A DNA stretch of 29,367 nt from JAXDBM01 sp964460245 (GTDB lineage: Bacteria > Desulfobacterota > Syntrophia > Syntrophales > Fen-1087). The position numbers and the translations under genes were made by a program. Positions within the stretch are counted from its first letter, which is position 1. Each line of letters starts with the position of its first letter. The notes beneath the pieces were generated by a model. That model was not told the origin of the DNA. It made no database searches and saw only the letters and a program-made list of their open reading frames with translations. Location: positions 1 to 29,367 of the forward strand of contig CAYWTL010000026.1 of the NCBI GenBank assembly GCA_964460245.1. Reading direction: 5' to 3'. This document shows positions 1 to 8,703 of the stretch, piece after piece.

Positions 1-87
1 TGTTTCCTACCTGTTTAACGAGGCCTGTAGGAACCTCGGTACGCTTCTACAGCTTCAACTATCCCCGTCGAAACCGTGACGCCCCCC
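1..87 (-). ncRNA. ssrA: tmRNA (SsrA), 5' part, cut by window start
   Basis: The minus strand reads GGGGGCGTCACGGTTTCGAC followed by GGGGATAG, the conserved 5' end of tmRNA (acceptor strand plus the tRNA-like D-arm region). It continues through a stem-loop-rich stretch with CCTCGTTAAACAGGTAGGAA, as in the region before the tag reading frame. The RNA rescues stalled ribosomes together with SmpB, whose gene lies just upstream on the same strand. The tag codons and 3' half lie outside the window, so the tag peptide cannot be read. The exact 5' end is uncertain because ten G residues (plus-strand C at 82-91) run into the acceptor stem; a seven-base acceptor strand GGGGGCG would begin near 86. RNase P would set the mature end. 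Confidence 0.9.
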
Positions 88-128
88 CCCCTAAAATCGC
101 TTGGTTTCAAAGAACATCATTGAAAGCT

Positions 129-157
129 AAATTAACCCTTCCCGAAGAGGAAGTCAA
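129..157 (-). promoter_or_regulatory. Possible ssrA promoter
   Basis: On the minus strand a -35-like TTGACT (157-152) is followed after 17 bases by TAATTT (134-129). Transcription would start roughly 35 bases before the mature tmRNA end, which fits a precursor trimmed by RNase P. The -10 match is weak. The rest of the 88-305 spacer shows no convincing gene or terminator, and smpB read-through may also supply the transcript. Confidence 0.35.
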
Positions 158-305
158 GCGGACAATCGGATCGGCAAGGGAAAGGGCAATCGCCAAGGCC
201 GGTTATCCGATCGAACGGGAGCAGAAAACCGTGAGGCCGGATGCCGGTCTCCATCCACCGTCGGGATCACTCCATGCGGCCGAAATGAGGGAGACGGGGC
301 CGGAA

Positions 306-779
306 TCAGTTTCTGTGCCTGGAGCGGAACGCCCTTTCCATGTCGCGCCGGTCGTCCTTCAGCTTGATGTCTTCCCGCTTGTCGTGCAGTTTCTTGCCCC
401 GCCCGATCCCGATCTGGACTTTGACCTTTCCGTTTTTGAAGTACATTTTCAGGGGAACCAGCGTCAGCCCCTTTTCCCGGGACTTTCCGTAGAGGCGCCT
501 GATTTCCCGCTTGTGTAGGAGGAGTTTTCGGACCCGCAGCGGATCGTGATTGTACCGGTTGCCGTAGAAATAGGGGCTGATGTGCAGTTCGTGAAGATAG
601 ACCTCGTCGTTCTTCACCTGGGCGTAGCTGTCCTTCAGGTTTGCCCGCCCGTCCCGCAGCGACTTCACCTCCGTGCCCACGAGGACGATGCCCGCCTCGT
701 AGGTGTCGTCGATGAAATAGTTGACCCTCGCCGTTTTGTTCTGGCAGATGATTTTTTCGTCCGCTTCTTTTTTAGCCAA
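306..779 (-). CDS. smpB: SsrA-binding protein SmpB
   Basis: The 157-residue product is a full-length SmpB, the small OB-fold protein that binds tmRNA and carries it to stalled ribosomes. Family landmarks are visible: KTARVNYFIDDTYEAGIVL near the start, GTEVKSLRDGRANLKDSY, the central NRYNHDPLRVRKLLLHKREI, LVPLKMYFKNGKVKVQIGI, GRGKKLHDKRE, and a basic tail ending RSRHRN. The start is a TTG at 779 (no ATG fits), and the first bases overlap the stop of the upstream TtcA-like gene by 8 bases, so translation is probably coupled. The tmRNA gene follows on the same strand about 220 bases downstream, the classic smpB-ssrA arrangement. Confidence 0.97.
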   Translation of the reverse strand: MAKKEADEKIICQNKTARVNYFIDDTYEAGIVLVGTEVKSLRDGRANLKDSYAQVKNDEVYLHELHISPYFYGNRYNHDPLRVRKLLLHKREIRRLYGKSREKGLTLVPLKMYFKNGKVKVQIGIGRGKKLHDKREDIKLKDDRRDMERAFRSRHRN

Positions 780-1563
780 TTTCCTTTGCCTTCGCCTTTG
801 GGAGGTAGTCCGTTTTCACGTGGCCCATGGCCTTGAAGAGATTGTTCCGGATGTCCCGGTTGTCCTTTTCCAGTTCGTTGAGGAGGTTCTTCACGTAGAG
901 CCGGCGGGAGTTGCCGCTGGTCGGGCAGCGGTTTTCAATTTCCGGAAAGCGGCGCTGCCTTGCATACTTCTTGACCAGGTCTTCCCGAAGATAGGCGAGG
1001 GGGCGGATGATGTGCAGCCGGCCGCCGAAGATCTCCTGATTGGGCATCATGGTGCTGATCTCCCTCGCATAGAACATGTTGATCAGCAGGGTCTCGACGA
1101 TGTCGTCCCGGTGATGGGCAAAGGCGATCTTGTTGCAGCCTCTTTCGGCGGCGATTTCGAAGATCCGCTTCCTGCGAAGACGGGAACAGAGAAAGCAGGG
1201 ATTCTTCCGGTTGTAGCTGCTGTGCGCAAGGGGTCCGATGTCGGATTTCTCCATGACGTAGTCATAGCCGCCGGCCCGCAGATGGGCCTCCAGCGTTTCG
1301 TACCCCCGCCAGGCCGTGTCAAAGCCCGGATCGACGTTCACCGCCACGAGGGTGAAGGGGGGAACAAAAAGCATCGGCGTGTTGAGGAGGTCCAGCAGGG
1401 CCAGGCTGTCCGCACCCCCGGAGACGCCGACCAGCAGACGGTCCCCCGCCGCGATCATTCCGTAATCTAGGACCGCTTTTTCCAGCCATTTTTTCAAATG
1501 CAGAAAGAGTTTCGTCCGGTTTTCTTGCACATTCAATCCTTGTTCCGGGTGACATTTCGTCAT
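772..1563 (-). CDS. ttcA: TtcA-family tRNA 2-thiocytidine synthetase-like protein
   Basis: A 263-residue N-type ATP pyrophosphatase. The PP-loop GVSGGADS sits at residues 46-53 and would adenylate the target base. Cys123 and Cys126 (PCFLCSRLRR) and Cys213 (NRCPTSG) match the three cysteines that hold the Fe-S cluster in TtcA, the enzyme that thiolates cytidine 32 of some tRNAs. HHRDDIVETLLINMFY is another family block. The ATG at 1563 has GGGTAGAG just upstream. The 3' end overlaps smpB by 8 bases. Related TtcA/TtuA enzymes act on other tRNA positions, so the superfamily and chemistry are firm but the exact nucleoside is inferred. Confidence 0.85.
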   Translation of the reverse strand: MTKCHPEQGLNVQENRTKLFLHLKKWLEKAVLDYGMIAAGDRLLVGVSGGADSLALLDLLNTPMLFVPPFTLVAVNVDPGFDTAWRGYETLEAHLRAGGYDYVMEKSDIGPLAHSSYNRKNPCFLCSRLRRKRIFEIAAERGCNKIAFAHHRDDIVETLLINMFYAREISTMMPNQEIFGGRLHIIRPLAYLREDLVKKYARQRRFPEIENRCPTSGNSRRLYVKNLLNELEKDNRDIRNNLFKAMGHVKTDYLPKAKAKEIG

Positions 1564-1652
1564 CTCTACCCGACTTCGAGAATCTTATCAAGCGCCATTG
1601 TCAGGGCCGCTGCCGCGAACGCCGGCCATCCGCCGTCGGTCGGAGAACGTCC

Positions 1653-1681
1653 TTGAATATTTTCCGCAATTCGGCTATGGG
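1653..1681 (+). promoter_or_regulatory. Possible eno promoter
   Basis: TTGAAT (1653-1658), 17-base spacer, TATGGG (1676-1681), about 50 bases before the enolase start. Both hexamers are imperfect. The same 1564-1731 spacer must also hold the promoter for the divergent ttcA-like gene, which I could not place. Confidence 0.3.
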
Positions 1682-1731
1682 GAATCACCCGGGACGGGGA
1701 TTCAGCAAATTACACTCCAAGGAGGAGTCAT

Positions 1732-3018
1732 ATGACCGAGATCATCAATGTACATGCCAGGGAGATCCTGGATTCGAGAGGAAATCCGACCATCGAGACC
1801 GAAGTGACGCTCATGTCCGGAATCATGGGAAGGGCCGCGGTGCCGTCCGGGGCGTCCACCGGGGAGCACGAGATGCTCGAGCTTCGGGACGGCAACAAAA
1901 AAAGGTATCTGGGGAAGGGCGTCATGAAGGCCATCGGCAACGTGCTGCACAAAATCGCCCCGGAGATCATCGGGATGGATTGCCTGAGCCAGCGGGACAT
2001 CGATTATGCCATGATCGCTCTCGACGGTACGGCCAACAAGGGAAAGCTCGGCGCCAACGCCATCCTGAGCGTGTCGATGGCCTGCGCGAAGGCCGCGGCG
2101 GCGATCCTTGAAATTCCGCTTTACCGGTACCTCGGCGGCGTGATGGCCCGGGATATCCCGGTCCCCATGATGAACATCCTCAACGGCGGGCAGCATGCCG
2201 ACAACAATGTGGACATCCAGGAATTCATGATCATGCCGGTGGGCGCGCCGACCTTCCGGGAGGGATTGCGCATGGCCGCCGAGACGTTCCACGCCCTGCG
2301 TTCCGTGCTCAAGGCGAAGGGCTACAACACTGCGGTGGGGGACGAGGGAGGGTTCGCGCCCAATCTCAAATCCAATGAAGAAGCGCTGGGTCTGATCACC
2401 ACGGCCATCGAAAAAGCGGGCTACAAGCCGGGCAAAGACCTGGCCATCGCGCTGGACAGCGCCGCCAGTTCCTTCTTCTCCGACGGCGCCTACGTCCTCG
2501 CGGCGGAGAAGAAGCCCCGGAAGACCTCCGCGGAGATGGTCCGTTTCTATGCCGATCTGGTCCGGAAATATCCCATCATTTCGATCGAGGACGGGCTGGG
2601 GGAAGACGACTGGGAAGGCTGGAAGATGCTCACCGAAACGCTGGGCTCAAAGGTCCAGATCGTCGGCGACGATCTCTTCGTCACCAACCGGAAGCGCCTC
2701 GAAAAAGGAATCTCCCTGGGCATCGCCAATTCGATTCTGATCAAACTGAATCAGATCGGCACGCTGACGGAGACGCTGGAGACCATTCAAACGGCGAAGG
2801 AGGCCGGGTACACGACCGTCGTTTCGCACCGGTCGGGAGAAACGGAAGACACCTGTATGGCCGACGTGGCGGTGGCCGCCAACTGCGGACAGATCAAGAG
2901 CGGCTCCGTCTCGAGGAGCGAGCGGCTGGCCAAGTACAACCAGCTTCTTCGCATCGAGGAGGAACTCGGCGAGGCCGCGGTGTACCGGGGACGAACGGCC
3001 CTGTACAGCATCGGGTAG
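1732..3018 (+). CDS. eno: Enolase
   Basis: The 428-residue protein is the glycolytic and gluconeogenic enzyme converting 2-phosphoglycerate to phosphoenolpyruvate. The N-terminal domain has SGASTGEHE. The barrel holds the active site: Glu205 in VGDEGGFAPN, metal ligands Asp242 (ALDSAASSF), Glu286 (ISIEDGLGEDDW) and Asp313 (IVGDDLFVTN), and base Lys338 (ILIKLNQIGTLTE). The C-terminal VSHRSGETED and QIKSGSVSRSERLAKYNQ are enolase signatures. A strong AAGGAGGAG (1719-1727) fixes the ATG. Its product PEP is the phosphoryl donor for Enzyme I encoded nearby, though the genes are not in one operon. The stop lies 8 bases from the end of the convergent reading frame behind plsB. Confidence 0.98.
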   Translation: MTEIINVHAREILDSRGNPTIETEVTLMSGIMGRAAVPSGASTGEHEMLELRDGNKKRYLGKGVMKAIGNVLHKIAPEIIGMDCLSQRDIDYAMIALDGTANKGKLGANAILSVSMACAKAAAAILEIPLYRYLGGVMARDIPVPMMNILNGGQHADNNVDIQEFMIMPVGAPTFREGLRMAAETFHALRSVLKAKGYNTAVGDEGGFAPNLKSNEEALGLITTAIEKAGYKPGKDLAIALDSAASSFFSDGAYVLAAEKKPRKTSAEMVRFYADLVRKYPIISIEDGLGEDDWEGWKMLTETLGSKVQIVGDDLFVTNRKRLEKGISLGIANSILIKLNQIGTLTETLETIQTAKEAGYTTVVSHRSGETEDTCMADVAVAANCGQIKSGSVSRSERLAKYNQLLRIEEELGEAAVYRGRTALYSIG

Positions 3019-3026
3019 GGAAACCC

Positions 3027-3242
3027 TCAGGCGGCTCCTTCCAGGGCGAGCAGGATTTCCTCATTCATCTGCCACCGCCAGAGGTACCGGTCGGACATAT
3101 AGAACCTGTGCGGCCGGATTCGTGCCGTGAAGTAGGCCTTGTCCATGTTCAGCAGACGCTCCAGCCGGAAGTCTTCGGCCATGGCCGCCAGCCGGTGGGG
3201 CAGGTTGAAGGGCGCCTTGGAGCGGATGCCCCGCTCGCGGAG
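3027..3242 (-). other. Coding-like tail in frame behind plsB (71 codons; 51 from its first ATG)
   Basis: Directly after the plsB TAA (3245-3243) the same frame stays open for 71 codons to a TGA at 3027-3029, eight bases from the enolase stop. The composition looks coding: GC-rich third positions and a charged, aromatic sequence including NLPHRLAAMAEDFRLERLL and RFYMSDRYLWRWQMNEEI. I do not recognise the family. The only usable ATG is at 3182 (MAEDFRLERLL...), giving 51 residues, but no Shine-Dalgarno precedes it. It could be a small gene, a PlsB C-terminal extension cut off by a recent stop, a stop-codon read-through product, or the remnant of a lost gene. Confidence 0.45.
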
Positions 3243-5870
3243 TTACATGAACTTGAACAATCGCCGGCGCAGCGATTCCAGGTGCGATTTGTTTTCCGTC
3301 AGCGCGTATTGCCGGACCGGCCTTTTCTCGCCCTTGTCCTGGGTTTCGGTCATGATCAGAACCTCCGACTCCTGGAGAAAATGCAGGGCGCTCTGGAAAT
3401 TGGATTGCGACAGGGCTTCCGAACGGCGGATCTCGCCCTTCCGGTACATCTTTTCGCCGAGGCCGTGGATCTTTTTCATCAGATCCCGCTCCCGGCGCGG
3501 TTCTTTCCTCAGGTAGGCGCATCCCCGGACCACCACCCAGTAGGATTCGATATAGCTGCTGAGGAGGCCGGCAAACGGTTTCAGATGGGTGCGCCCCCTC
3601 CCTTTGACTTCGATCCAGGCCTGCTCCTTGCGCTCCTCGCCCATGATCATGCCCTGGGCGTTCAGGTAGGAAAGAACGTCGTTCACCTCGTCCAGATCGT
3701 CCCGGTCGTCGTCGAAGATGAACTCGTGCCGGAACAGTTTTTTGAAATACCGATAGTCGTCGAGAATCTGGTTGAGGGGAATCGAGTCGTTGTCGTTCGA
3801 CAGGATGGATGTGGCGACAAAGCTGACAGGCAGGAAATAGTGGAGGATGTTGTTCTTGTAGTATTCCAGATTCATCCGCTTGTCGTCGTCGATGGAGTAG
3901 ACTACCTCTTCGAATTCGTCTTCCTCCTCCTCCCTGCCCACCCGGGATATCAGTCCGGCCTGGTCGAACAGGGCCAGGGCGTCCCGAATGGCTTTGCGGC
4001 GGTTGGCCAGCGTTGCGGCCAGACGGACCTGACGGTCGGCCAGATAATCGAAAAACCGGTTCAGGACATTCATCAGATCGTTCTGCGACATCCCCCGGCG
4101 GTCGTGGCTCAACAAGCCCGCTGAAATCAGGGAAAACGGCGTCACGACGGAGACTTTGCTGATCTCCAGGACGATTTCATATCCGATTTTGCGGTAGAGG
4201 CTCTGACGTTCCTCGAGCGTCATCTCTTCGAACGTTTTCTCCTGGGCGGCCAGATAGGACTTCACCTCCAGGGGTTCGCCGATGTTCACGTAAACGCGCC
4301 CGTAGCGCTTGCGGAGCACCTTCGAGCTCTTGATCATGTCGATCGCCTTCTCCGTGGTTTTGGGCACGCCGCCGAGTTCCCGAAGATAGGATTTCTCCTC
4401 GATGACCCGGTCGTATCCGATATAGACGGGGATTGCCGCCAGATCCTCGCAGGCCTTTTCCTGAAAGGCCTGGAGGATCATGGATAAAAGCCCGTATTTG
4501 GGCATTACCATCTTTCCCGTCCGGCTCCTCCCCCCTTCGATGAAGAATTCCAGGGGAAGCCCCTCCTGAAGGAGCACTTTCAGATATTTTGCGAAGACTT
4601 CGCTGTACAGGGGATTTCCCTTGAAGCTCCTGCGCAGGAAGAAGGCCCCCGATCGCCGGAAGATCGGGCCCATGGGAAAGAAGGACATGTTGGTGCCGGC
4701 GGCGACAAAGGGAAGCTGGATGTTGTGCTTGTAAAATACGTAGGAAAGCAGGAGATAATCGATGTGGCTGCGGTGACAGGGGATGATGACGAAGGGCATT
4801 TTTTTGGAGATGTTCCGGATCTTGACCATTCCCTCCTGGTCCACCACGACGCCGTCGTAGATGTTGTTCCACAGCCAGGTGAGGATCTTGTCCCAGATCT
4901 CGATCAACATTTCGCTGTAGTCGGCGGCGATTTCGCGAAGGTAGCGCCTGGCGTTCCGGACCAGCCGCGGGTAGCCCGTCTTGCCGCCGGCCGCCGCGTC
5001 CTCCATGAACCGGACGAGGCCTTTGTCCCGTAGGACCATTCCCATCAGCTCGTCCCTGGATTTCAGGACGGGCCCCACCATCGTCGTCCGCTCCTCGTCG
5101 ATGCGGTCGACCAGGTCCCCTCGCAGCCGCTGGACCATCTCCGCGGGATAGAGGTTCTTGTGTTCCTGTGTGAACGATGCCAGATTGACCGGTTCCGCGG
5201 AAATCACAATGGCCTTCTTGGCGTAACGGAGGAAAGTCACGAGTCGCTGCAGCGTGTTCGTGTGATCCGTCTGGCCGAAGAGGATGTTGACGAGGTTCTC
5301 ATCCTCCTTGTCCCTCCTGCGCCCGTACGTGACCAGCACGGGGACGATCAAGACCGGTGCATCCAGTTCCTTCTGGGCGTCCAGCAGTTGCGTGATGGCG
5401 TCATCGGCGTACCGGTCCTCGATGAATTCCGAGCCGCCCAGGTGGATGATGGCGCTCTTTTTCTCCAGAACGATCCTTTTCAGATAACCGGATTTGTAAG
5501 GGCTCAGGATGGTTCTCCTGAAAACGATCCCGGACAGGAAGGAGAGGACGACCTGGAGGGCCTTGCCGAGGGGCTGCCAGAAGATCATGTTCACGCCGTG
5601 GGAATAGGCGGGCCCCGGTATCCCCTTTCGGTTCGCCAGTTCCCTCAGTATCAGGCTGTTGAGCCGGCTTTTCTGTTTAAGGGCGTAGACGACAACCCCG
5701 GTTTCCGCGAGCTTTTTCAGGGATTCGGCATCGTGTTCGGCGAGCTGGATCTTGGACAGGGCCTTGTCGACCAGCCAGTGCAAGGGGTAATTGTACTGCT
5801 CGTAGATCGATTCCGCGTAATACTCCCCCTTGTCTTGCAGCCAGGTTTTCAATCCGGAAAGGATGGACAT
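3243..5870 (-). CDS. plsB: Glycerol-3-phosphate acyltransferase, PlsB type
   Basis: This 875-residue enzyme makes the first acylation in phospholipid synthesis, transferring a fatty acyl group to glycerol-3-phosphate at the inner membrane. The four acyltransferase blocks are present in order: HRSHIDYLLL with the HX4D pair His366/Asp371, GAFFLRRSFKGNPLYSEVF (about 408-426), FFIEGGRSRTGK (442-453) and AIPVYIGYDRVIEE. Length is close to E. coli PlsB (807). The frame stays open further upstream, but that part lies over ptsI in another frame. The ATG at 5870 with GAGGGG upstream, 14 bases after the ptsI stop, is the natural start. It is the distal recognised gene of the PTS operon. The same frame continues as a coding-like tail past the TAA. 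Confidence 0.93.
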   Translation of the reverse strand: MSILSGLKTWLQDKGEYYAESIYEQYNYPLHWLVDKALSKIQLAEHDAESLKKLAETGVVVYALKQKSRLNSLILRELANRKGIPGPAYSHGVNMIFWQPLGKALQVVLSFLSGIVFRRTILSPYKSGYLKRIVLEKKSAIIHLGGSEFIEDRYADDAITQLLDAQKELDAPVLIVPVLVTYGRRRDKEDENLVNILFGQTDHTNTLQRLVTFLRYAKKAIVISAEPVNLASFTQEHKNLYPAEMVQRLRGDLVDRIDEERTTMVGPVLKSRDELMGMVLRDKGLVRFMEDAAAGGKTGYPRLVRNARRYLREIAADYSEMLIEIWDKILTWLWNNIYDGVVVDQEGMVKIRNISKKMPFVIIPCHRSHIDYLLLSYVFYKHNIQLPFVAAGTNMSFFPMGPIFRRSGAFFLRRSFKGNPLYSEVFAKYLKVLLQEGLPLEFFIEGGRSRTGKMVMPKYGLLSMILQAFQEKACEDLAAIPVYIGYDRVIEEKSYLRELGGVPKTTEKAIDMIKSSKVLRKRYGRVYVNIGEPLEVKSYLAAQEKTFEEMTLEERQSLYRKIGYEIVLEISKVSVVTPFSLISAGLLSHDRRGMSQNDLMNVLNRFFDYLADRQVRLAATLANRRKAIRDALALFDQAGLISRVGREEEEDEFEEVVYSIDDDKRMNLEYYKNNILHYFLPVSFVATSILSNDNDSIPLNQILDDYRYFKKLFRHEFIFDDDRDDLDEVNDVLSYLNAQGMIMGEERKEQAWIEVKGRGRTHLKPFAGLLSSYIESYWVVVRGCAYLRKEPRRERDLMKKIHGLGEKMYRKGEIRRSEALSQSNFQSALHFLQESEVLIMTETQDKGEKRPVRQYALTENKSHLESLRRRLFKFM

Positions 5871-5884
5871 GGTGATGGTTCCCC

Positions 5885-7663
5885 TCAGTGTTCGCTGTTC
5901 GGAAATTCTTCCGGAAACCGTTCCTGCATGGTTTTGCCCACCCACGCGCGGATCTCCGTCGCCGTTGCGAAAGTCATGACCTTCTTCAGCAGCGCTCTTG
6001 CCTCTTTCATCGTCGATCCCCGAATGATCTTCTTGACTCGCGGGATGGCGAGGGGATTCATGCTCAGCTCGTCCAGTTCGAGACCCAGCAGGACCATCGT
6101 GTATGCCGCCTCTCCTGCCATTTCCCCGCACATGGCCACCCGGATTCCCGCATCATGACCGGTTTTCACCACCCGCTGGATCAGCCGGAGGACCGCGGGA
6201 TGGAGCGGTTCGTACAGATAGGTCACCCGCTCGTTCACCCGGTCGATGGCCAGGGCGTACTGGATCAGATCGTTGGTGCCGATGCTGAAGAAATCGACTT
6301 CCCGGGCCAGCTGATCCGCCATGACGACGGCTGAGGGAACCTCGATCATCACCCCGATTTCGATGTCCCCTCCCACGGGGATGCCCTGTTTCGTCAGGTC
6401 GTCCCTGACCTCGCGGAAGATCTGCTTCGCCCTCTGAATTTCCTCGATGCCGGAAATCATGGGGAACAGGACCCTCGTTTTGCCGTGGGCGCTGGCGCGG
6501 ATGATGCCCCGCAACTGGACCTTGAACAGGTCGACCTCCTTGAGGCAGAACCGGATCGCCCGCAGACCCATCTGCGGGTTCATCTCCTTGGCCAGCTTCG
6601 GGTCGGAAAGAAACTTGTCTCCGCCGAGATCGAAAGTGCGAATGGTGGACCAGTTCAGCTTCTCCGTTTCCACCACCCGCCGGTAAATGGAGAAGTGATC
6701 CTCCTCGGAAGGCAACTGTTCGCGGTTGATGTAAATGAACTCGGTCCGGTAAAGGCCGATTCCGTCGGCCCCGTGGCTGATGACGGAGGGGATTTCTTCA
6801 ATGAATTCGATATTTCCTCCGATTTCGACATGATATCCGTCCCGGGTGACGGCGGGCAGCAGGGCATCCTTGAGCGAAATCTCCCGCGTCTCTTCATGAT
6901 GCCTCTTTTTGACTTCATACCGCCGGACGATTTCCGGCTCGGGATTGACGATCACCAGACCGGCGGAGCCGTCGATGATGATCAGATCGTTGGTCCGGAC
7001 CCGGCGGGTGATGTTCTCCAGTCCGACGACGGCCGGGATCTCGATGGAGCGGGCCACGATCGCCGTGTGGGAGGTTTTTCCCCCGATGTCCGTCGCGAAT
7101 CCCTGGACCTTTTCAATTTTCATCTGGGCCGTGTCCGCCGGCGACAGATCCGCAGCGATGATCACGACCCCCTCTCCGATCGGCGGTCTCACCTCACATT
7201 GACTGCCGCAGAGAATTCTCAGAATCATCTGGCCGACATAACGGATATCGCTGAAGCGCCCCTTGAGGTATTCGTCTTCAACCCTGTCGAAGATCCGGCG
7301 ATACCGGTCGAGGGTCATGCGGAGCGCCCATTCCGCGTTGACGCCGATCTTTTTGATGTTCTGAATGGTCCGGTTGACGAATTTCCGGTCCTTGAGAATC
7401 ATGAGATGGACATCGATAATGTACTGCGGCTCCGTCATCTTCAGGTGGGCCAGTTTTTTCTTGATGCCGAGGAGCTGCTTTTCCGACTCCTGCAGGGCGG
7501 TCCGGAAACGTTCGATTTCCGGGGGGATCAGGCTGCGATCGTCCAGCTTGTAGACGGAGATCTGGGTGTCCAGCCGGTCGAAAAGATAGGCCTTCCCGAT
7601 CACAATGCCGGGCGAAACGCCGATCCCCTTCAGGACGAAGGTTTTTTTCACGGGGTCAGTCAT
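5885..7663 (-). CDS. ptsI: PTS Enzyme I (PEP-protein phosphotransferase)
   Basis: The 592-residue cytoplasmic protein takes phosphate from PEP and passes it to HPr. The phospho-histidine is His199 in GGKTSHTAIVARS. The PEP-binding barrel shows GIGLYRTEF (301-309), RTFDLGGDK, MNPQMGLRAIR, IGVMIEVPSAV, SIGTNDLIQYALAIDR and catalytic Cys512 in MCGEMAGE. There is no GAF domain, so it is EI rather than the nitrogen-PTS form PtsP. The ATG at 7663 has AAGGGA about nine bases upstream. It sits 31 bases after HPr and 14 before plsB, clearly one transcript. In many deltaproteobacteria such systems regulate more than they transport; which applies here is not shown. Confidence 0.96.
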   Translation of the reverse strand: MTDPVKKTFVLKGIGVSPGIVIGKAYLFDRLDTQISVYKLDDRSLIPPEIERFRTALQESEKQLLGIKKKLAHLKMTEPQYIIDVHLMILKDRKFVNRTIQNIKKIGVNAEWALRMTLDRYRRIFDRVEDEYLKGRFSDIRYVGQMILRILCGSQCEVRPPIGEGVVIIAADLSPADTAQMKIEKVQGFATDIGGKTSHTAIVARSIEIPAVVGLENITRRVRTNDLIIIDGSAGLVIVNPEPEIVRRYEVKKRHHEETREISLKDALLPAVTRDGYHVEIGGNIEFIEEIPSVISHGADGIGLYRTEFIYINREQLPSEEDHFSIYRRVVETEKLNWSTIRTFDLGGDKFLSDPKLAKEMNPQMGLRAIRFCLKEVDLFKVQLRGIIRASAHGKTRVLFPMISGIEEIQRAKQIFREVRDDLTKQGIPVGGDIEIGVMIEVPSAVVMADQLAREVDFFSIGTNDLIQYALAIDRVNERVTYLYEPLHPAVLRLIQRVVKTGHDAGIRVAMCGEMAGEAAYTMVLLGLELDELSMNPLAIPRVKKIIRGSTMKEARALLKKVMTFATATEIRAWVGKTMQERFPEEFPNSEH

Positions 7664-7694
7664 TCACGCGGTCCCTTTTTCGGTTTCAAATATT

Positions 7695-7958
7695 TCAATC
7701 CTCGCCGAACTTGTCTTCGATGAGGCGGCCGAGCGCCTCCATGGCCTCCCGGGCATCGGCGCCTTCCGTCCGGACGATCAGGCGGCTCCCCTGGGGGCAG
7801 CCCAGCGTCAGGATGCCCAGCAGGCTTTTGCCGTTGACCTCCATCCCGTCTTTTTCAAAAAAAATCCTGCATTTGAATTTTACGCCCACCTGGACAAGCT
7901 TGGCGGCGGCGCGCGCATGCATGCCCAGCTTGTTTTGTATTTTGAAAGTCTTCGTCAA
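7695..7958 (-). CDS. ptsH: Phosphocarrier protein HPr
   Basis: An 87-residue HPr that shuttles phosphate from Enzyme I to the PTS EII proteins. The active-site His14 lies in GMHARAAAKLV. Ser45 in VNGKSLLGILTL matches the regulatory serine phosphorylated by HPr kinase in organisms that have HprK; no hprK is in the window. The start is a TTG at 7958, seven bases after the EIID stop, so translation is likely coupled. Full length for the family. Confidence 0.95.
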   Translation of the reverse strand: MTKTFKIQNKLGMHARAAAKLVQVGVKFKCRIFFEKDGMEVNGKSLLGILTLGCPQGSRLIVRTEGADAREAMEALGRLIEDKFGED

Positions 7959-7965
7959 ATTCGGA

Positions 7966-8703
7966 TCACAGGGAAAACAGGGTCAACAGAGCGGCCATTC
8001 CATATAACAGCAGAATGGCGTTCGCTCCCATTTTCAGCAGCCAGAAACAGAGAAGGACGACTGCCAGAGACAGCGCCCCCGGGACAAAAGCCGGGTCGAT
8101 GCCGATCGCATGGCCCGTGCTTTGCGCCGCCAGCGCCGCCAGGATCCCCAGCATGGCCAGGGACAGCCAGCGAATTTTTCCCGCCGCCGCGGGCAGGTTC
8201 ATGGCGCGGATGAAACCGATCCCGTCCCGTCCTTGGCGGTAGCCTTCCAGAAAGCCTCTGCACCGCACCCAGAAGTGCGGGGGATTGTACAAAATCAGGA
8301 AGAAAACGGGTGCGAGGATGAAACCTTCCCTTGCCAGGAGAACGGCCATGATCGCCGAAAAGGGCCTCCAGGCGCCCCAAAAGAAGGTATCGCCGATGGC
8401 CGCGTAAGGCCCCATGAGCGTGTTTTTCACCTCGCTGCAGACCGGACCGGCCTGACCTTCCTCCGTCGTTTCCTCCAGCCGGACCACCGATCCGATCAGG
8501 GGTCCGGAGAGATAGGGATGCGTATTGAATCCCTCCAGATGCCTGAGCAGAAAACCGGAAACATCCTTCCCGGTCCAGCCCTTTCGGCGGATCAGCGGGA
8601 TCATGGCAAAGGCAAATCCCATGTTCTGCATCCGCCAGAAGTTGAAAGAGGCGTGGATGAGCAGGGACCTCAAAAAAACCCGGATCGGGCAGGATGTCCT
8701 CAT
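7966..8703 (-). CDS. PTS mannose/fructose/sorbose-family IID component (EIID)
   Basis: A 245-residue membrane protein of the ManZ/AgaD type. Family blocks are clear: SFNFWRMQNMGFAFAMIPLI near the start, FNTHPYLSGPLIGSVVRLEE, MGPYAAIGDTFFWGAWRPF, and hydrophobic segments over the C-terminal half ending LLYGMAALLTLFSL. EIID has no phosphorylation site and normally works with EIIC in the membrane and with EIIA/EIIB. None of those partners is next to it: it is the first gene of this operon, and the upstream 340 bases hold no gene. The ATG at 8703 lacks a strong Shine-Dalgarno. Transport specificity cannot be told. Confidence 0.9.
   Translation of the reverse strand: MRTSCPIRVFLRSLLIHASFNFWRMQNMGFAFAMIPLIRRKGWTGKDVSGFLLRHLEGFNTHPYLSGPLIGSVVRLEETTEEGQAGPVCSEVKNTLMGPYAAIGDTFFWGAWRPFSAIMAVLLAREGFILAPVFFLILYNPPHFWVRCRGFLEGYRQGRDGIGFIRAMNLPAAAGKIRWLSLAMLGILAALAAQSTGHAIGIDPAFVPGALSLAVVLLCFWLLKMGANAILLLYGMAALLTLFSL

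Noticed and set aside
120..518. A plus-strand frame starting with a protein-like segment (KLTLPEEEVKRTIG)
   Set aside because: It runs antisense through smpB and has no Shine-Dalgarno. The first 40 codons look vaguely protein-like but overlap the likely ssrA promoter zone.
3108..4124. A 338-codon plus-strand frame
   Set aside because: Antisense to plsB and its tail; no domain of its own.
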